From Isoetes engelmannii (Eukaryota > Streptophyta > Lycopodiopsida > Isoetales > Isoetaceae): a stretch of 22,171 nucleotides of DNA. The DNA lies in NCBI GenBank assembly GCA_011763485.2, contig JAANSK020259718.1, positions 1 through 22,171 of the forward strand. Direction: 5' to 3'. Every line of letters begins with the position of its first letter. Positions within the stretch are counted from its first letter, which is position 1. The notes beneath the pieces were generated by a model. That model did not search any database, was not told the DNA's origin, and was given only the letters and a program-made list of their open reading frames with translations. Shown piece after piece: positions 9,292-19,442 of this stretch. Made by a program: the position numbers and the translations under genes.

Positions 9292-11024
9292 CTACTTGAA
9301 TAGAGATTTGCAGCCAAGTCCACCCAACTCTCTATCATGAGTTAGCTCCTTCCATTGGAGACAGTGCATCCCACCCCAGATGAAATCTCTAACACATTTC
9401 TCAATTAGACCATATGACTTTTTGTCAGCAATAAGCACAGATGAGAAATATATGTGAGAACTAGCAAGAATAGAGTTTGCTACAATGACCCTACCAGCTC
9501 TAGATAGAAATCTACTGATCCCACTAACTTTCTTCCTTATCCTGTTGACAATCCCGTCCCAAGCACCTTTAACATTAGTACTACAGGAGAGAGGCAGACC
9601 AAGCAGAGTTATGCATTCACTGGGCAGAACAATTCTAATACCTATAGTGTTAACTCCCTGCACAGGATCATCCCATAGGATAGAACATTTATCAGCATTA
9701 AGGATGACACCCGAGGCTTTCCCAAATAAATCAAGGCAGTCAAAGAAATTATCCAACATCGTATTCTCAGCTTTGAGCATAATGAAAGTATCGTCTGCAT
9801 ATTGTAACACAATCAACTGTTTGCTTGATCCAGGCATTTGAAGACCAGTAATAAGATTTTCAGTTTGCAGGCACAAAACCAATCTAGTAAGGATTTCAGC
9901 AACAGTTAGAAACAAATAAGGAGCAAGAGGACACCCCTGCCTCACCCCCTTTTGAATGGGGAAAAAATCAGTAGGGCTACCATTTAAGGAGATAGCAGAG
10001 AAAGCATAAGCATTGAGCCCCATAATTCTTTGGATGAGCATAGGGTGAATCCCCATACAGTCCATTGCATGTTCTAGAAATTTCCAATCAATTGAGTCAT
10101 AGGCTCTCTTAAAGTCGAGTTTAAGCAAAAGGCAGTTTTGTTTGGAGAGCTTATTCCAATGTAAAGCTTCACTAGCAGCAATATAGTTGTCCAAGATAAA
10201 TCTCTTTGGCAGGAAGGCACTTTGGCAGCTAGAGATAGTTTGTTGAAGATGGTCCTTAATCCTATCAGCAATGATCTTGGCCACTAGTTTATAAGTAGTG
10301 TTTGTCAAAGAAATAGGTCTCCAATCATGAATAATAGAAGGCTTATTCTTCTTAGGTATTAAGGAGATCAAGCTAGAAGAGTATGCAGTGGGTAGATTCT
10401 TAGCAAACCAGTATCCTTTAACAAAGGTACATACATCATGCTTAAACACATCCCAGAAATCTAAGTAGAACTCTGGAGGAAAGCCATCAGGGCCTGGAGT
10501 TTTGCCATGTTTCATCCTAGATAAAGTTTTTTGAAAATCTCACCCTCATTAGGACACTCTAAGACTTTATCAGACATAGTTTGAGAATGCTTAATAGAGC
10601 TGAAGATATGGAACTGAGCTTCATACATATCCTCCTTGTCCTTCTCTTCTGAGAACAAGTTCTTATAATTTTGGAAGAAGTAGTCTCTCACTGTGTCATC
10701 ATCAGTAATAATGCTTCCAGAATTATTCACCACTTGAGTAATAGCATTATTAAGAAGCCTCTGTTTAGCTCTTTTGTAGAAGAAGGCCGAGGAAGGATTA
10801 TCTAAGTCCTTAGCATAAGCAATTCTAGCTCTCAAGGCAAGGCCTCTAGCGTAATGTTCTTCTAGATTCCTAATCTGGATCTCAAGTTTACTTTCCTCTT
10901 CATGGTGATCCACATTGCTGGGATCATCAATTAGTAATTGTCTGACTGTTCTAATTTGCTCAAAGAGTTCCTGCTTGACCTGGTCTCTAACTTTCTTAGC
11001 ATTTAAACTCCAGGTTTTATCCAA
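9292..11024 (-). pseudogene. LINE reverse transcriptase (RVT_1), frameshifted
   Basis: This is the polymerase of the element. The linker between endonuclease and RT lies in 11024-10512 (VKQELFEQIR to NEGEIF), and the RT proper in 10515-9292. Visible motifs are GKTPGPDGFPPEFY, LIPKKNKP with DWRPISLTNT, motif A LDFKRAYDSIDW (catalytic Asp 134 of the 407-residue block), motif B GVRQGCPLAPYLF, motif C YADD at residues 239-242, and motif D ASGVILNADK. The two blocks are joined only if one base is added in the A6 run (+ strand T6, 10527-10532); a similar one-base loss in a G run at 11025-11027 separates the endonuclease from the linker. The RT frame ends at a TAG at 9294-9292, beyond which the same frame continues. 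Confidence 0.93.
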
Positions 11025-11896
11025 CCCTTAGCCTTCTTAAGTTTGGAATAAAAAGAAGACATTGATTGGCGGTTCGGTATACCTGGCAGATTAGAGTAAA
11101 ACTCTCTGAAGTTCTTACAGAAGTTGAGGTTGGAAAGAAGAGATGAGTTAAATTTGAAGGCCGTCTTGATTTGAATTCTGTATAAGGCCAGTTTCTTAAA
11201 CTCAATAATGATAGGCTGATGATCTGACAAAGAAGCCCCTTCATCCCCAGTAACTATACAATTGTCAAGTAACTCAGAAGCATGATTGGCGATATATACC
11301 CTATCCAGGTTACAAAAAGTTCTCTCCTCTCCTTTTCTTTTATTAGACCATGAATATTTAATATTAGAAGAGGGGACATAGTAAAACATATTTTGGCCCA
11401 ATAGATTATTCCAGGAAGCGCTTTCAGCATGGGACATATTAATTTTATTGCCTAACTTCATATCCCATTGAGGTGTGTTATTGAAGTCCCCAGCCATCAT
11501 CCAGTCTATTTGGGATTTTTAGGAGATAACCTCATTAATATTGTCCCAAAGATCCTTCCTCTCATTAGGCTCAGTATAGGTATACACATTGATTACACCT
11601 ACTTTGTGTTGAGCATGTTCAAAGACAATGAACTGCCATCTAGAGTTCGGGCTATTGAAAGTCTCAATAACATTCAGATTAAACCAAATAGTGGCCAGGC
11701 CTCCCTTAGTACCATTAGCTTGAATGACAGAGGAGCTGGCCCCATTCTTTATCCAAGTGGCAAAGTTTTGAGCTTCAAAAGAAGGGAGGTGGTGTTCCTA
11801 TATCAGAATAAGATCAGCCTTGTATTGCCTAATGCTAGCAACAAATCTTCTTCTTTTAATAGGGCCTTTAATGCCTCGAAGGTTCCAAGAGATCAA
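11003..11896 (-). pseudogene. LINE endonuclease domain (Exo_endo_phos), broken
   Basis: This domain nicks the target DNA for target-primed reverse transcription. Motifs in order: LISWNLRGIKG at the N terminus, AGDFN with its catalytic aspartate and asparagine (near 11490), CNLDRVYI, and SDHQPIIIEF with the catalytic Asp-His pair (near 11215). The usual QE near residue 40 is interrupted: a TAG at 11800-11798 stands just before EHHLP, where a glutamine is expected, and a TAA lies at 11521-11519. There is no ATG before the WN motif in this frame; the preceding frame ends at 11893, and one missing A in AAA (11897-11899) would link the two. The frame ends at 11003. Confidence 0.88.
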
Positions 11897-14516
11897 TTTC
11901 GTAATGGGGTATTTCTTATCAGAGAATCAGCCAAGATATCTCCTTTACTTCTAGTATTCTTGGCTGGGCCATTGTAATCACCATTGGTGGGAGTACTAAG
12001 TAAGGTTTCAGCATTGGCATAGTTCTTCTTCCTAGCTTTCTTCTTCCATTTCTCCGAGTTCATAGTATTAAGAGGAGAATCATAGAAGTTGGCATCAGCA
12101 GGAGGCATTTCAGGAATGACTTCAGGAGTCTCTGGAATTATTCCAGGAACATTGTTTGTTTCATTCTTGTTAAAAGAGAGGGGGCTATCTGTATCCTCAA
12201 CCCTATTGCTCTCTTTCATGAAATTGCTATTCTGGTGCACTGGAGATCCAATAATACTATCAACCACAGGAGCAAGAGAATTGGTACTAACCTCGTGTCG
12301 AGAGTTGTCCTCAAGATGATCTGAAGATTGCTCCATTACTGAAGTGTTCCTATCCAGATTCATACCTGCATGGTTATAGGACTGACTACTTGACTGCATT
12401 TCTAGAAGAACCTTTGACTTGGTGTTTGACTGAGTAAAAGAGCTATTACTATCTTTTTTTTTCCATTTTTTCCTTTTTCTTTTGTTTTTTTCTTTTTCTT
12501 TTGCAAAGTATTCTACCATAGCTTCCTCTACTATGCTTTCCATGAATTTGAAGCTTCTATCATATTCACTTAGGGAGGCTTTGGCAGCATCAGGACTAAG
12601 GTTGCTGGCATTCAAGTCAACTTGAAGATCAACTTGGGAGTTAACTTGAGGAACTGAGGTAGGGGCACATGCACAAGATGAGGATGACCAAGACCAGGTG
12701 GGAGGGGGGGGGGTGGAGGAGGCAGCATGTTTTGGGGTATATCAATATCCTTGACTGCAACTTGGCCTTCATCATTCCGATCATCATTCTGATCATTCTT
12801 AGTATAACAGTCTTGAATGAGAGTATCCAGGTAATTCTCGTATGGTTGATGCCCCTGACTATCAGGGACAACCTCCCTCATGTTATATCTTCTAGTTTGT
12901 TCATCCTTTTCTTTCTCTTGACCGACATCACAATTGTTGTAGTTGCATTTTTCCTCATTGTTGCTCTTGTTGAGAGAGATATGTAGACATTTCTCTTTGC
13001 TTTTCACTTGAACAGTACTTCCTAAGATTGAGTAATCAAAAATTTTATCCCTATTCACCAATTCCGATCCACAGTCTTTATCTGAATTGTCTTGCAAAAC
13101 CTGGTAAGGATTGATGTCTCCATACTCACTTAAACTTTCTTCATCTGATGTTGAATCTAAAGGTAGATATTCTTCAGTACTACATTCCTTGTACTCTATG
13201 TTTCCCCCTGGTTGATGCAGCATCATAACTTTTTGTCCATTATCTAAGACATGAGATGGAATTGACTTCAGGTGCAGACTTATAGTTGGACTGTGTATGT
13301 TGAACTCAGCCACATAATCTTTGCCCTTGAAAGTAACACCTTTTTTCTTTTGACCATACTGACATTTAGAGTTCATACCTTGATCTTCCACTAGATTAGA
13401 CAATATAGGATGCTGATTTTCTTTCCTTTGCTCATGTATTTGAATGCCTTTATTCAGCACCTTAATATTGCCATATTTAACTTCTTCCCACCTCTTTTTA
13501 AGAATATTTCTTGCCTGTCTTCTAGACTCTTTCAGTTCTCTGTTAGCTTTCTGAATTCTGTCATTCTGAATCCTCTTCCTTTCAATCCTTCTCGAGCTTC
13601 CTGTTCTATTCCAATATCCTCTATTAACCTCTGATCTAGGAGTCCCCAAAGACTTAGGACCATCCACATCTCCAACTTCCTCCTGTCGAGTATGCATAGG
13701 TCTACATCTCGTCCCATCATGAAGTCTGATCCCACATCTTCCACATTTTGGGGGAATGCCACTCCACCTCAAAGGGATTGACTGGTCCTTTCCAAATAAA
13801 TCCACAAAAGTGATCTCTAGTGGCAGAGGCCTCAAGAGATCAATTTGCACACAGACACGAGGAGGGGAGTGAGGTTTGAAATCAGCAGATATGTATGAAC
13901 CGATAGAATTAAAGAGGGTTTGAAAGCATTCATTGTTCCAATACACTGGGTTAAGTTCAGCAGGAATGATCGAGGCTACATAAGGAAGCGTGGCTGGCTT
14001 GGCAGTATCAAAATGGTAGTCCCATTTCAGGAACTTTATTTGAAAGCCTTGAAAGATTATAAAACCTTTTTTAAGCAAGAAACTGGCCAAGCTTTCACTT
14101 TGGAATTCCAATAAGAAGAAAGAACCTTTTAGCCAGGAGCAGTTACAGATTTGCATGCTAGAGCTCATGACCGAAATTTGTTTAGCAACCAACTCCAAAT
14201 CAACATTTTCAATTTCAGACCATCCAATCAAAGCATTTTTTTGAAGAATGCACAGTCTATTCATGCAGGATTCAAAATTCAGAGAAATTGTTTTACCTCT
14301 GGTGAGATAAGAGTTTGGGTTGAATTGTTCTTTGATATTTGCTAGCTCTTGCACCCATCCCGCATTAGTTAACATGCTTTTATTTGAATCCTCCGGGCTG
14401 ACAACAGGCACGTCCCAGGTTCTTGATCCAGAAGGAGAAAGATAATTTTCCATTCCGCTATCAAGGTTGCCGAAGGTAATGGGAGTTGATCCGTTAGGCT
14501 GAATACAAGGGGCCAT
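11893..14516 (-). pseudogene. LINE ORF1-like region: DUF4283-like domain, CCHC zinc knuckle, basic and proline-rich tail
   Basis: The frame from the ATG at 14516 runs 634 codons. Residues about 85-250 resemble the RNA-binding DUF4283-type domain of plant LINE ORF1 (IPLRWSGIPPKCGRCG at its end). A CX2CX4HX4C zinc knuckle lies at residues 258-271. A strongly basic helix with many RR/KR pairs spans about 300-350, then comes a long polar linker and a proline run. The frame is lost at a C10 tract (+ strand G10, 12704-12713). The product-like sequence continues in the -1 frame from there to a TGA at 11895-11893, including a KEKEKNKRKRKKWKKK block. A one-base loss in the C10 tract explains the break. 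Confidence 0.85.
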
Positions 14517-14737
14517 TCGAGCAAGCAGGGGATGTGACAGGCTACAAGCTGCCGGGAATAATTGAAACAGGGTACGGCTATTTGCAGAAAATTAATACTG
14601 ACACTAAAAAATCACTTTAAGGATCTAAAAGGAAAGGACGTCAATTTCATTCTGCCAGATAATTGCAAGAAGCTTCCTGCAGAAGACTCAATTCCCCTTC
14701 CGACCATAACTACACTCTAAAGCTACTCAGAATATAC
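14517..14737 (-). other. LINE 5' UTR and/or intron remnant
   Basis: This is the short stretch between the LINE ORF1-like start and the orphan exon. Somewhere in it lies the 5' end of the LINE. I found no repeat of the 7160-7185 flank to place the boundary. Confidence 0.4.
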
Positions 14738-15097
14738 CTTAACCCTGATAATACCATCACTCCAATTTCCATAGACATTGAAAATTCCTGCAGCCATAGC
14801 ATTAACATTACCTGTAAATTCTCCTAACCAAGATTCAATCAATTGCACTTCGAAATCTCCACTGTTTGGCATAAAAGTGTATTCCTGCTCAAAAAGTTCA
14901 TCTGGGAACATCTTATTGTATACTAATTCCTTCCAGAGATCTGAGTATGATCCTTTCAAAAATCCACATGTTAATCTGTCTTTATGCTTGAAGATTGTGA
15001 AAAATCTTCCTTCCATGCTATGACTTGAAGTTTTGGTTGCACTTGGCAGGCCTTCTACACGGCCTGCTCGTGAATTGAAGCAGAAATTACTCACAAT
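14738..15097 (-). CDS. Isolated exon of an unrecognised protein (120 codons, phase 0-0)
   Basis: On the minus strand, acceptor gggatgtag|ATTGTG and donor GTTAAG|gtatat bound exactly 360 nt open in one frame. The peptide looks like a folded domain of normal composition: it contains MEGRFFTIFKHKDRLTCGF, SDLWKELVYNKMFP, SGDFEVQLIESWLGEFTG and IFNVYGNWSDGII. I do not recognise the family and assign no function. An alternative donor, TTTACAG|gtaatg, lies inside at about 14811. No neighbouring exon of the same gene is evident: downstream on this strand comes only the LINE and then TPLATE, upstream the inverted-repeat element. It may be a gene fragment, or an exon whose partners lie outside the window. 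Confidence 0.45.
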
Positions 15098-15316
15098 CTA
15101 CATCCCGAGTTCGAATTCTGTCAAAGTTTTTGCCAAGAAGTGGTGGATAACAGAAATAACAAACATTTCAAGATTTTAGGCGCACGTCCAAAATAATTTC
15201 CTCGAATTTTTGTACTTCTTGCTTTCGGAAAAATAATAGAGCAAATTGTTAAAATACCCCTATTTATTTACAAAATCGTGAAAATGCCCATGTTTTAGAG
15301 GTATTTTTTATACAAG

Positions 15317-15414
15317 AATTACCTTCTACTTGCAATTTCGTTGTAGAAGATGTGCCGACGCGCGTTAGCGTGGAGGCACATCTGATACATCGGAATTGCA
15401 AGTAGAAGGTAATT
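15317..15414. repeat. Inner hairpin 1 of the inverted-repeat element
   Basis: 15317-15340 (AATTACCTTCTACTTGCAAT...) pairs with 15391-15414 with one mismatch, and 15349-15356 (GATGTGCC) pairs perfectly with 15375-15382. The loop is GC-rich (GACGCGCGTTAGCG) in otherwise AT-rich DNA. Transcribed, it would form a stem of about 32 base pairs with an internal bulge. Confidence 0.85.
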
Positions 15415-15653
15415 ATTGCAACGTAAAAATAGGGTAAACGCGATTCTGCGAAGTAAAAACAGAAAGAATCAGGGTAAAAAGTGAAGAATCGGAAAGAATG
15501 TCAGGTAAAATTGAAGAATATCGGCTAAAAGTTCGAGTTCCGTCGGTTAAACATTTCGTAAAAAATGTACGCCACGTGTCACAGCGTGAGTGGCGGACGC
15601 GGCAGAATCGCGCTTACCCTGCTTTTACGGTAAAATGACAATAACTTTTGTTT

Positions 15654-15892
15654 GATAATCCAAATAAGATCATATCCTTCAGATGAATTATAATTGAGGA
15701 TAATATATTTTCATCAAAGCTGAAATCATCTGAATCGGAGTCCGAAACCTTAAGTATGGTTACGATTTATTTGTGGCTAAGAAATAATATAACTTGTGAT
15801 TCTAGATTCCAATTCGAGTGATTTCAGGTTTTATGGGAAGATAGCATTCTCAACTATAATTTATCTGAAGGACACGTTCCTATTTGAATCAT
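15654..15892. repeat. Inner hairpin 2 of the inverted-repeat element (long imperfect foldback)
   Basis: The arms 15654-15740 and 15806-15892 are imperfect inverted repeats: CCTTCAGATGAATTATAATTGAG opposes CTCAACTATAATTTATCTGAAGG (one mismatch type per few bases), and GCTGAAATCATCTGAATCGG opposes the region around 15807-15828. The loop is about 65 bp. It lies directly inside the right terminal arm. Confidence 0.75.
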
Positions 15893-15984
15893 CGAAGAAA
15901 AGATATGGTCACTTTATCAAAAATACCTCTAAAACAGGGCCATTTTCGCAATTTTAGAAATAAATAGGTGTATTTTTACAAAAT

Positions 15985-16550
15985 GCACAAAATAATATGG
16001 AGTGATCCCGGGGTGTTTTCTCAAAACAAACAAGGTGTAAAGCACTACGGATTGCCCCCAAAATGCACAAGGTGCAAAGCACTATGGATTGCCCCTAAAA
16101 TGCTAGGGGAAAATCAACAATATACATATGCAATACAACTAGCAATACTTTTATAGAATCTTCAAACTCAACAAGAGACTTGTCCAAAGAAATGCATCTC
16201 CAATGTTTTAATATGTCTAACGCCTGACGATTTTTGTTCGTTGTGGGGTGCCTAGGATAGTGCAGCAAGTGCGATGCCTGCAGCTGCGATGGGTACCTTT
16301 CAATTTCTTGAATCTCGACTCCGTCATAAAGGACTTATTGTTCACTTTGACCTTGGATTTGAAACTTGGCCTGTGGTCTGCTCCGAGTTTGATTACTTTG
16401 TATCTCTTGTATGTAGGCAAGTGTATCCTCTTCTTTTGGCAGAAGTCGTGCAGAATGGCTTTGTTTAGATTTCCTCTAGTTGTAAATGGTACTTTTTAAA
16501 AATAGCTTGTTTCTATAGAACATGAAATATTTACAATGATATCATATACA
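15985..16550. other. Gene-free stretch with a short unexplained open frame
   Basis: Apart from the 37 bp duplication, short open frames occur on both strands at 16217-16499. None has a recognisable domain or clear splice sites, and composition does not favour one strand. I see no gene here. Confidence 0.4.
16031..16104. repeat. Tandem duplication, two 37 bp units
   Basis: Units 16031-16067 and 16068-16104 share CAAGGTGYAAAGCACTAYGG followed by ATTGCCCCYAAAATGC. There are only a few substitutions between them. Confidence 0.9.
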
Positions 16551-16918
16551 TTAGATTGTCATGAGGCAACAATTGGTTATCTTTCAAATATTTCATTCGT
16601 GAGATATGTACAATGTCACACGCATTACATTGTCATGAGGCTTCGGTTGCCTATCTTACATTTCCTTCATGAGATACTTACAATGATGTCCCGCGCATTA
16701 CATTATCATGAGGTAGCAGTTATCTATCTTTCAAATGTTTCCTTCCTACTACAGAATGTATTAAGCCTTACATTATCATGAGGCTTCAGTTGCATATCTT
16801 TCAAATATTTCCTTCATGAGATACTTACAATGATGACACATGCATTACATTATCATGAGGCAAGCACTTGCCTATCTTTCAAATGTTGCCTTTCTACTGC
16901 AGAATGTAATAAGCCTTT
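16551..16918. repeat. Minisatellite-like array, five units of about 73 bp
   Basis: Units begin at 16551, 16625, 16698, 16768 and 16845 with TTACATTRTCATGAGG, followed by a variable centre and TATCTTTCAAATRTTTCC. Units 1, 2 and 4 end in GAGATAYKTACAATG; units 3 and 5 end instead in CTACWRCAGAATGTAWTAAGCC. The array thus contains an A-B dimer (about 145 bp) repeated twice after one or more A units. No coding potential. Confidence 0.88.
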
Positions 16919-18429
16919 CATCATCTTCAATGTCACTTTCCTTCAGCCTCAAATAAGACGTATTAAAAGCATGCCCCATTATTTCTGCTCAACATCTAGA
17001 GATTCTCTAGAAATGTCTATGTACAAGTGCTTTATTATATATAAATAGAGCAATATCCAAGTCATGCAAATAGGACCTAACACACATCATCCCTGTTAGT
17101 AACAAGGAAATGCAGGAATAAACATTTAAAGCCAGAGCTACAATGTGTTCCTGAAGTTGAAAACAAACGCCATCATTCAGAACATGATTATGTAAGGGGA
17201 CCATCTCTGAGTCAGGAGCATTCATTTCGCATATGCATCACTATCATTTAGCTAAAACCTAAAGAACTTTTAGCAGACGCTGCCTTGTTTAGGTTCTACC
17301 AAGTGAAATGGAGCTCCTAAAAGGGTTGATTTGCTGCCCTATTCGCCCTACAATACCAATCTTGTGATGCTCATGAAATGTGCATGTGATACCTTTAAGC
17401 ACCAATGGGGATTCCTTCCTGTACTCTATCTGTTAACAGCATCAGAAATGTGGTAAGTTCATCAAAAAAGATGTTATGTATTTCAAAACCATATTACATC
17501 AATGGATAGAAATGCCACAATATAAATATGGATTGGAGATGTTCATCTGCACGCTTGCAGATTTTCCAGCTCTATTTTTCCAGTTTGCCCAAGCAATAGT
17601 TTTGATCCCAAAGGATTATTTGTCCAAATGTCTGATTACCCTAAATAATGTGGTTTGGACAGCCAAATAAAACCCTTAGGGCCATATTCCAACTAGGAAA
17701 AGCAATCAACTTTAGGCCACCTCATCTAGCATGTAATTTGCTTGCCATTGAATTGCCGCACAAAAACTTGCAAAATTGCATAGCTTTAAAACATATATAT
17801 TACTCTTACTGAATTACACTCTTAAGTTCTTCTAGAGTAGACATAGAATGAGTTTCAACTTTCTACTTCATTTAAAAGTTCATATGGTTGTGAGGCCGAT
17901 TTAAGAGCACAAAAAATAAGCTCTCTGCCATGATATATGGTAAGGCTTTGCTTATGTAATGATTTTGAAAGGTTATTGTAAACGTAGAATTTACTCTTTG
18001 TAACATCATACAGATCATCATGTAATTGCTTCAAACTATGCGAGAGATGTATTATCTGAATTCAAGTTTATTATTTGTGTCCAACTTAAGCAAAGTTATA
18101 AGAAGTAATCAAAGGGACCTATACATATCATATTGAGAATTGCAAATTCAAATCCATATATATCGAGAATTGCAAGTTCAAATCTTGCGAGTTCAAGAAC
18201 CCCTTCCCTATCATGCCAAACTGATACAAATTCATTTCTAAGCAAGTTTAGAACTTGAGAAATGTGTGCGGCGGAAAAATTTCTTGTAGCTATAAATCAT
18301 ATCTAGTCAAAGATGTATATTGCAGTTAATTTCCAAGGTTAAGCCGAAGGATTCAAGTGCCAAATCCTAGAAGATTTGTCCACTATTAGATTAATAAATT
18401 GTTAATAAGAAAAATAATATAATGACACC
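16919..18429. other. AT-rich gene-free stretch
   Basis: I see no convincing gene. The only structure noted is a 30 bp duplication at 18131-18190 (GAGAATTGCAARTTCAAATC twice). The short open frames at 17007-17225 and 17476-17670 have no recognisable similarity. Confidence 0.4.
18131..18190. repeat. Tandem duplication, two 30 bp units
   Basis: TATTGAGAATTGCAAATTCA and TATCGAGAATTGCAAGTTCA start 30 bp apart. The units diverge at their ends. Confidence 0.75.
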
Positions 18430-19250
18430 AACCTAGTTTTTTGGGTTGCCCCTAAGGGTAAGCCCTTGGTTAGGTGAGAATGTGGGATATTCTAGGTATA
18501 TGCTTGAATATACCCAAATACCCCTCGTGACCGGCCTAAACTTGTTGTGGCCAGTCACTTTGTTCGTTGCCTTTGTTTCTAGGAGCATGTATTCTATGGA
18601 AGGTCTGGCAGCGCAAAAGAGTATGTTGAAACTAGAAGCTGCGAAGATGGAGTGTTGAGCAAACGTTGGCAAATGTGTGATTTGGTAGTATTGCAGAGGC
18701 CTTTGCAGCAATGCGGCGCAGAAAGAGGGGGGCTGCTATCAAACACTGAGAAAGGGCAGAGGATCAGCAGAAACAAAATTAGTAGGGGATCAACAGAAGC
18801 TTGGATGAATGCTTGCTACAGCATAGAGAAAGCCTTTTTTTTTTTTTTTGCATAGCAAAACTAGGTATGGAGTTTCGGCAGATGAACCCAAGGCCGGTAT
18901 TTTATTTTAGTATAAATTCATAGTCTCCTAGTCTGAAGCTTCTTTATACAAGGTGGAGCATTGATTTCTGGGGTTTTTTTGCAAGCCTCCATTCTCTGCA
19001 ACGGCCCGAACGTCAAAGCTTGGTTGTTTTCTCTGCCTTAATGCCAAAGTTTCTTTCTGCTTCAATACCAAAGCAAAGAAAATGATATTTGAAGTAAAGA
19101 AAGGAGACAAAGATGTTCATAGAGCCCCCTTATAGGGTAGGCTATTACGCCTGCCCTATCTTTTCTCTCTAGCGCTTGCACTATCTTCTCTCTCGAGGCG
19201 CGCTCCTTAGGAATTGTGAGTTTAGATTTAAATAGTAAACTGCCACATGC
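18430..19250. other. Gene-free stretch with a T15 run
   Basis: No coding region was recognised. A run of 15 T at 18835-18849 could be the poly(A) end of a minus-strand retroposed sequence, but nothing recognisable lies next to it. A short inverted pair (GTGACCGGCC and GTGGCCAGTCAC, 18526-18558) is weak. Confidence 0.35.
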
Positions 19251-19442
19251 CACTGAAAGAGTGAGAGTGTTCTTGAGTGTTGAGCACGCCACTGAAAGAG
19301 TGAGAGTGTTTTTGAGTGCTGAATCAAGCATGTCACTGAAAGAGTGAGAGTGTTATTGAGTGCGCCACTGGAAGAGTGAGAGTGTTCTTGAGTGCTGAGT
19401 CGCCTCTTCTATCTCATTGAAAGAGTGAGTGTTCTTGAGTGT
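19251..19442. repeat. Five interspersed copies of a CACTGAAAGAGTGAG unit
   Basis: Copies of CACTGAAAGAGTGAGAGTGT followed by TNTTGAGTG start at 19251, 19290, 19334, 19366 and 19415 (the last with CATTG and a two-base deletion). Spacings are 39, 44, 32 and 49 bp. Spacers of different length between near-identical cores distinguish it from a regular minisatellite. Confidence 0.88.

Larger units (their letters stand above)
7186..14516 (-). mobile_element. L1-type non-LTR retrotransposon (LINE), near full length, defective
   Basis: Read on the minus strand, the element has an ORF1-like nucleic-acid-binding region with a CCHC knuckle (14516-11893), an apurinic-type endonuclease (11896-11180), a reverse transcriptase (about 11024-9292) and a C-terminal zinc-binding region (9291-7935). 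An AT-rich 3' UTR follows and ends in a 16-base poly(A), seen as T16 on the + strand at 7186-7201. This order is typical of plant L1-clade LINEs. The 5' boundary is uncertain: I give the first codon of the ORF1-like region, and up to about 200 bp more could belong to the element. I could not find a target-site duplication matching the flank at 7160-7185. At least four frameshifts and three in-frame stops make it non-autonomous. Confidence 0.92.
15247..15980. mobile_element. Inverted-repeat (MITE/foldback-like) element, 734 bp
   Basis: The terminal arms 15247-15308 and 15919-15980 are inverted repeats of 62 bp with about 8 mismatches, beginning TGTWAAAATACMCCTATTTA. The flanks carry the same four bases, AAAT, at 15243-15246 and 15981-15984, a possible but short target duplication. 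There is no transposase and no long open frame, so the element is non-autonomous. Inside are two more hairpins (listed separately). I cannot assign a superfamily; a four-base duplication would be unusual for hAT or Mutator-type elements. Confidence 0.8.

Noticed and set aside
11468-11977. 169-codon plus-strand open frame
   Set aside because: It is antisense to the LINE endonuclease, where the minus strand carries recognisable catalytic motifs.
7130-14720. Target-site duplication of the minus-strand LINE
   Set aside because: I looked for the sequence before the poly(T) (around GAAGTGAACATATATGTG) at 14.5-14.75 kb and found no copy. The duplication may be short, mutated or lost by truncation, so I report none.
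15095-15125. tRNA-like B box (GAGTTCGAATTC)
   Set aside because: No A box at the right distance and no cloverleaf can be drawn around it.
16217-16499. Overlapping open frames on both strands (67, 83 and 64 codons)
   Set aside because: None shows a known domain, and overlap on both strands without similarity suggests chance or an unrecognisable element fragment.
19251-19442. CRISPR-like repeat/spacer pattern
   Set aside because: The host is a plant, the spacers vary from a few to about 20 bp, and no associated genes exist. It is a degenerate eukaryotic repeat.
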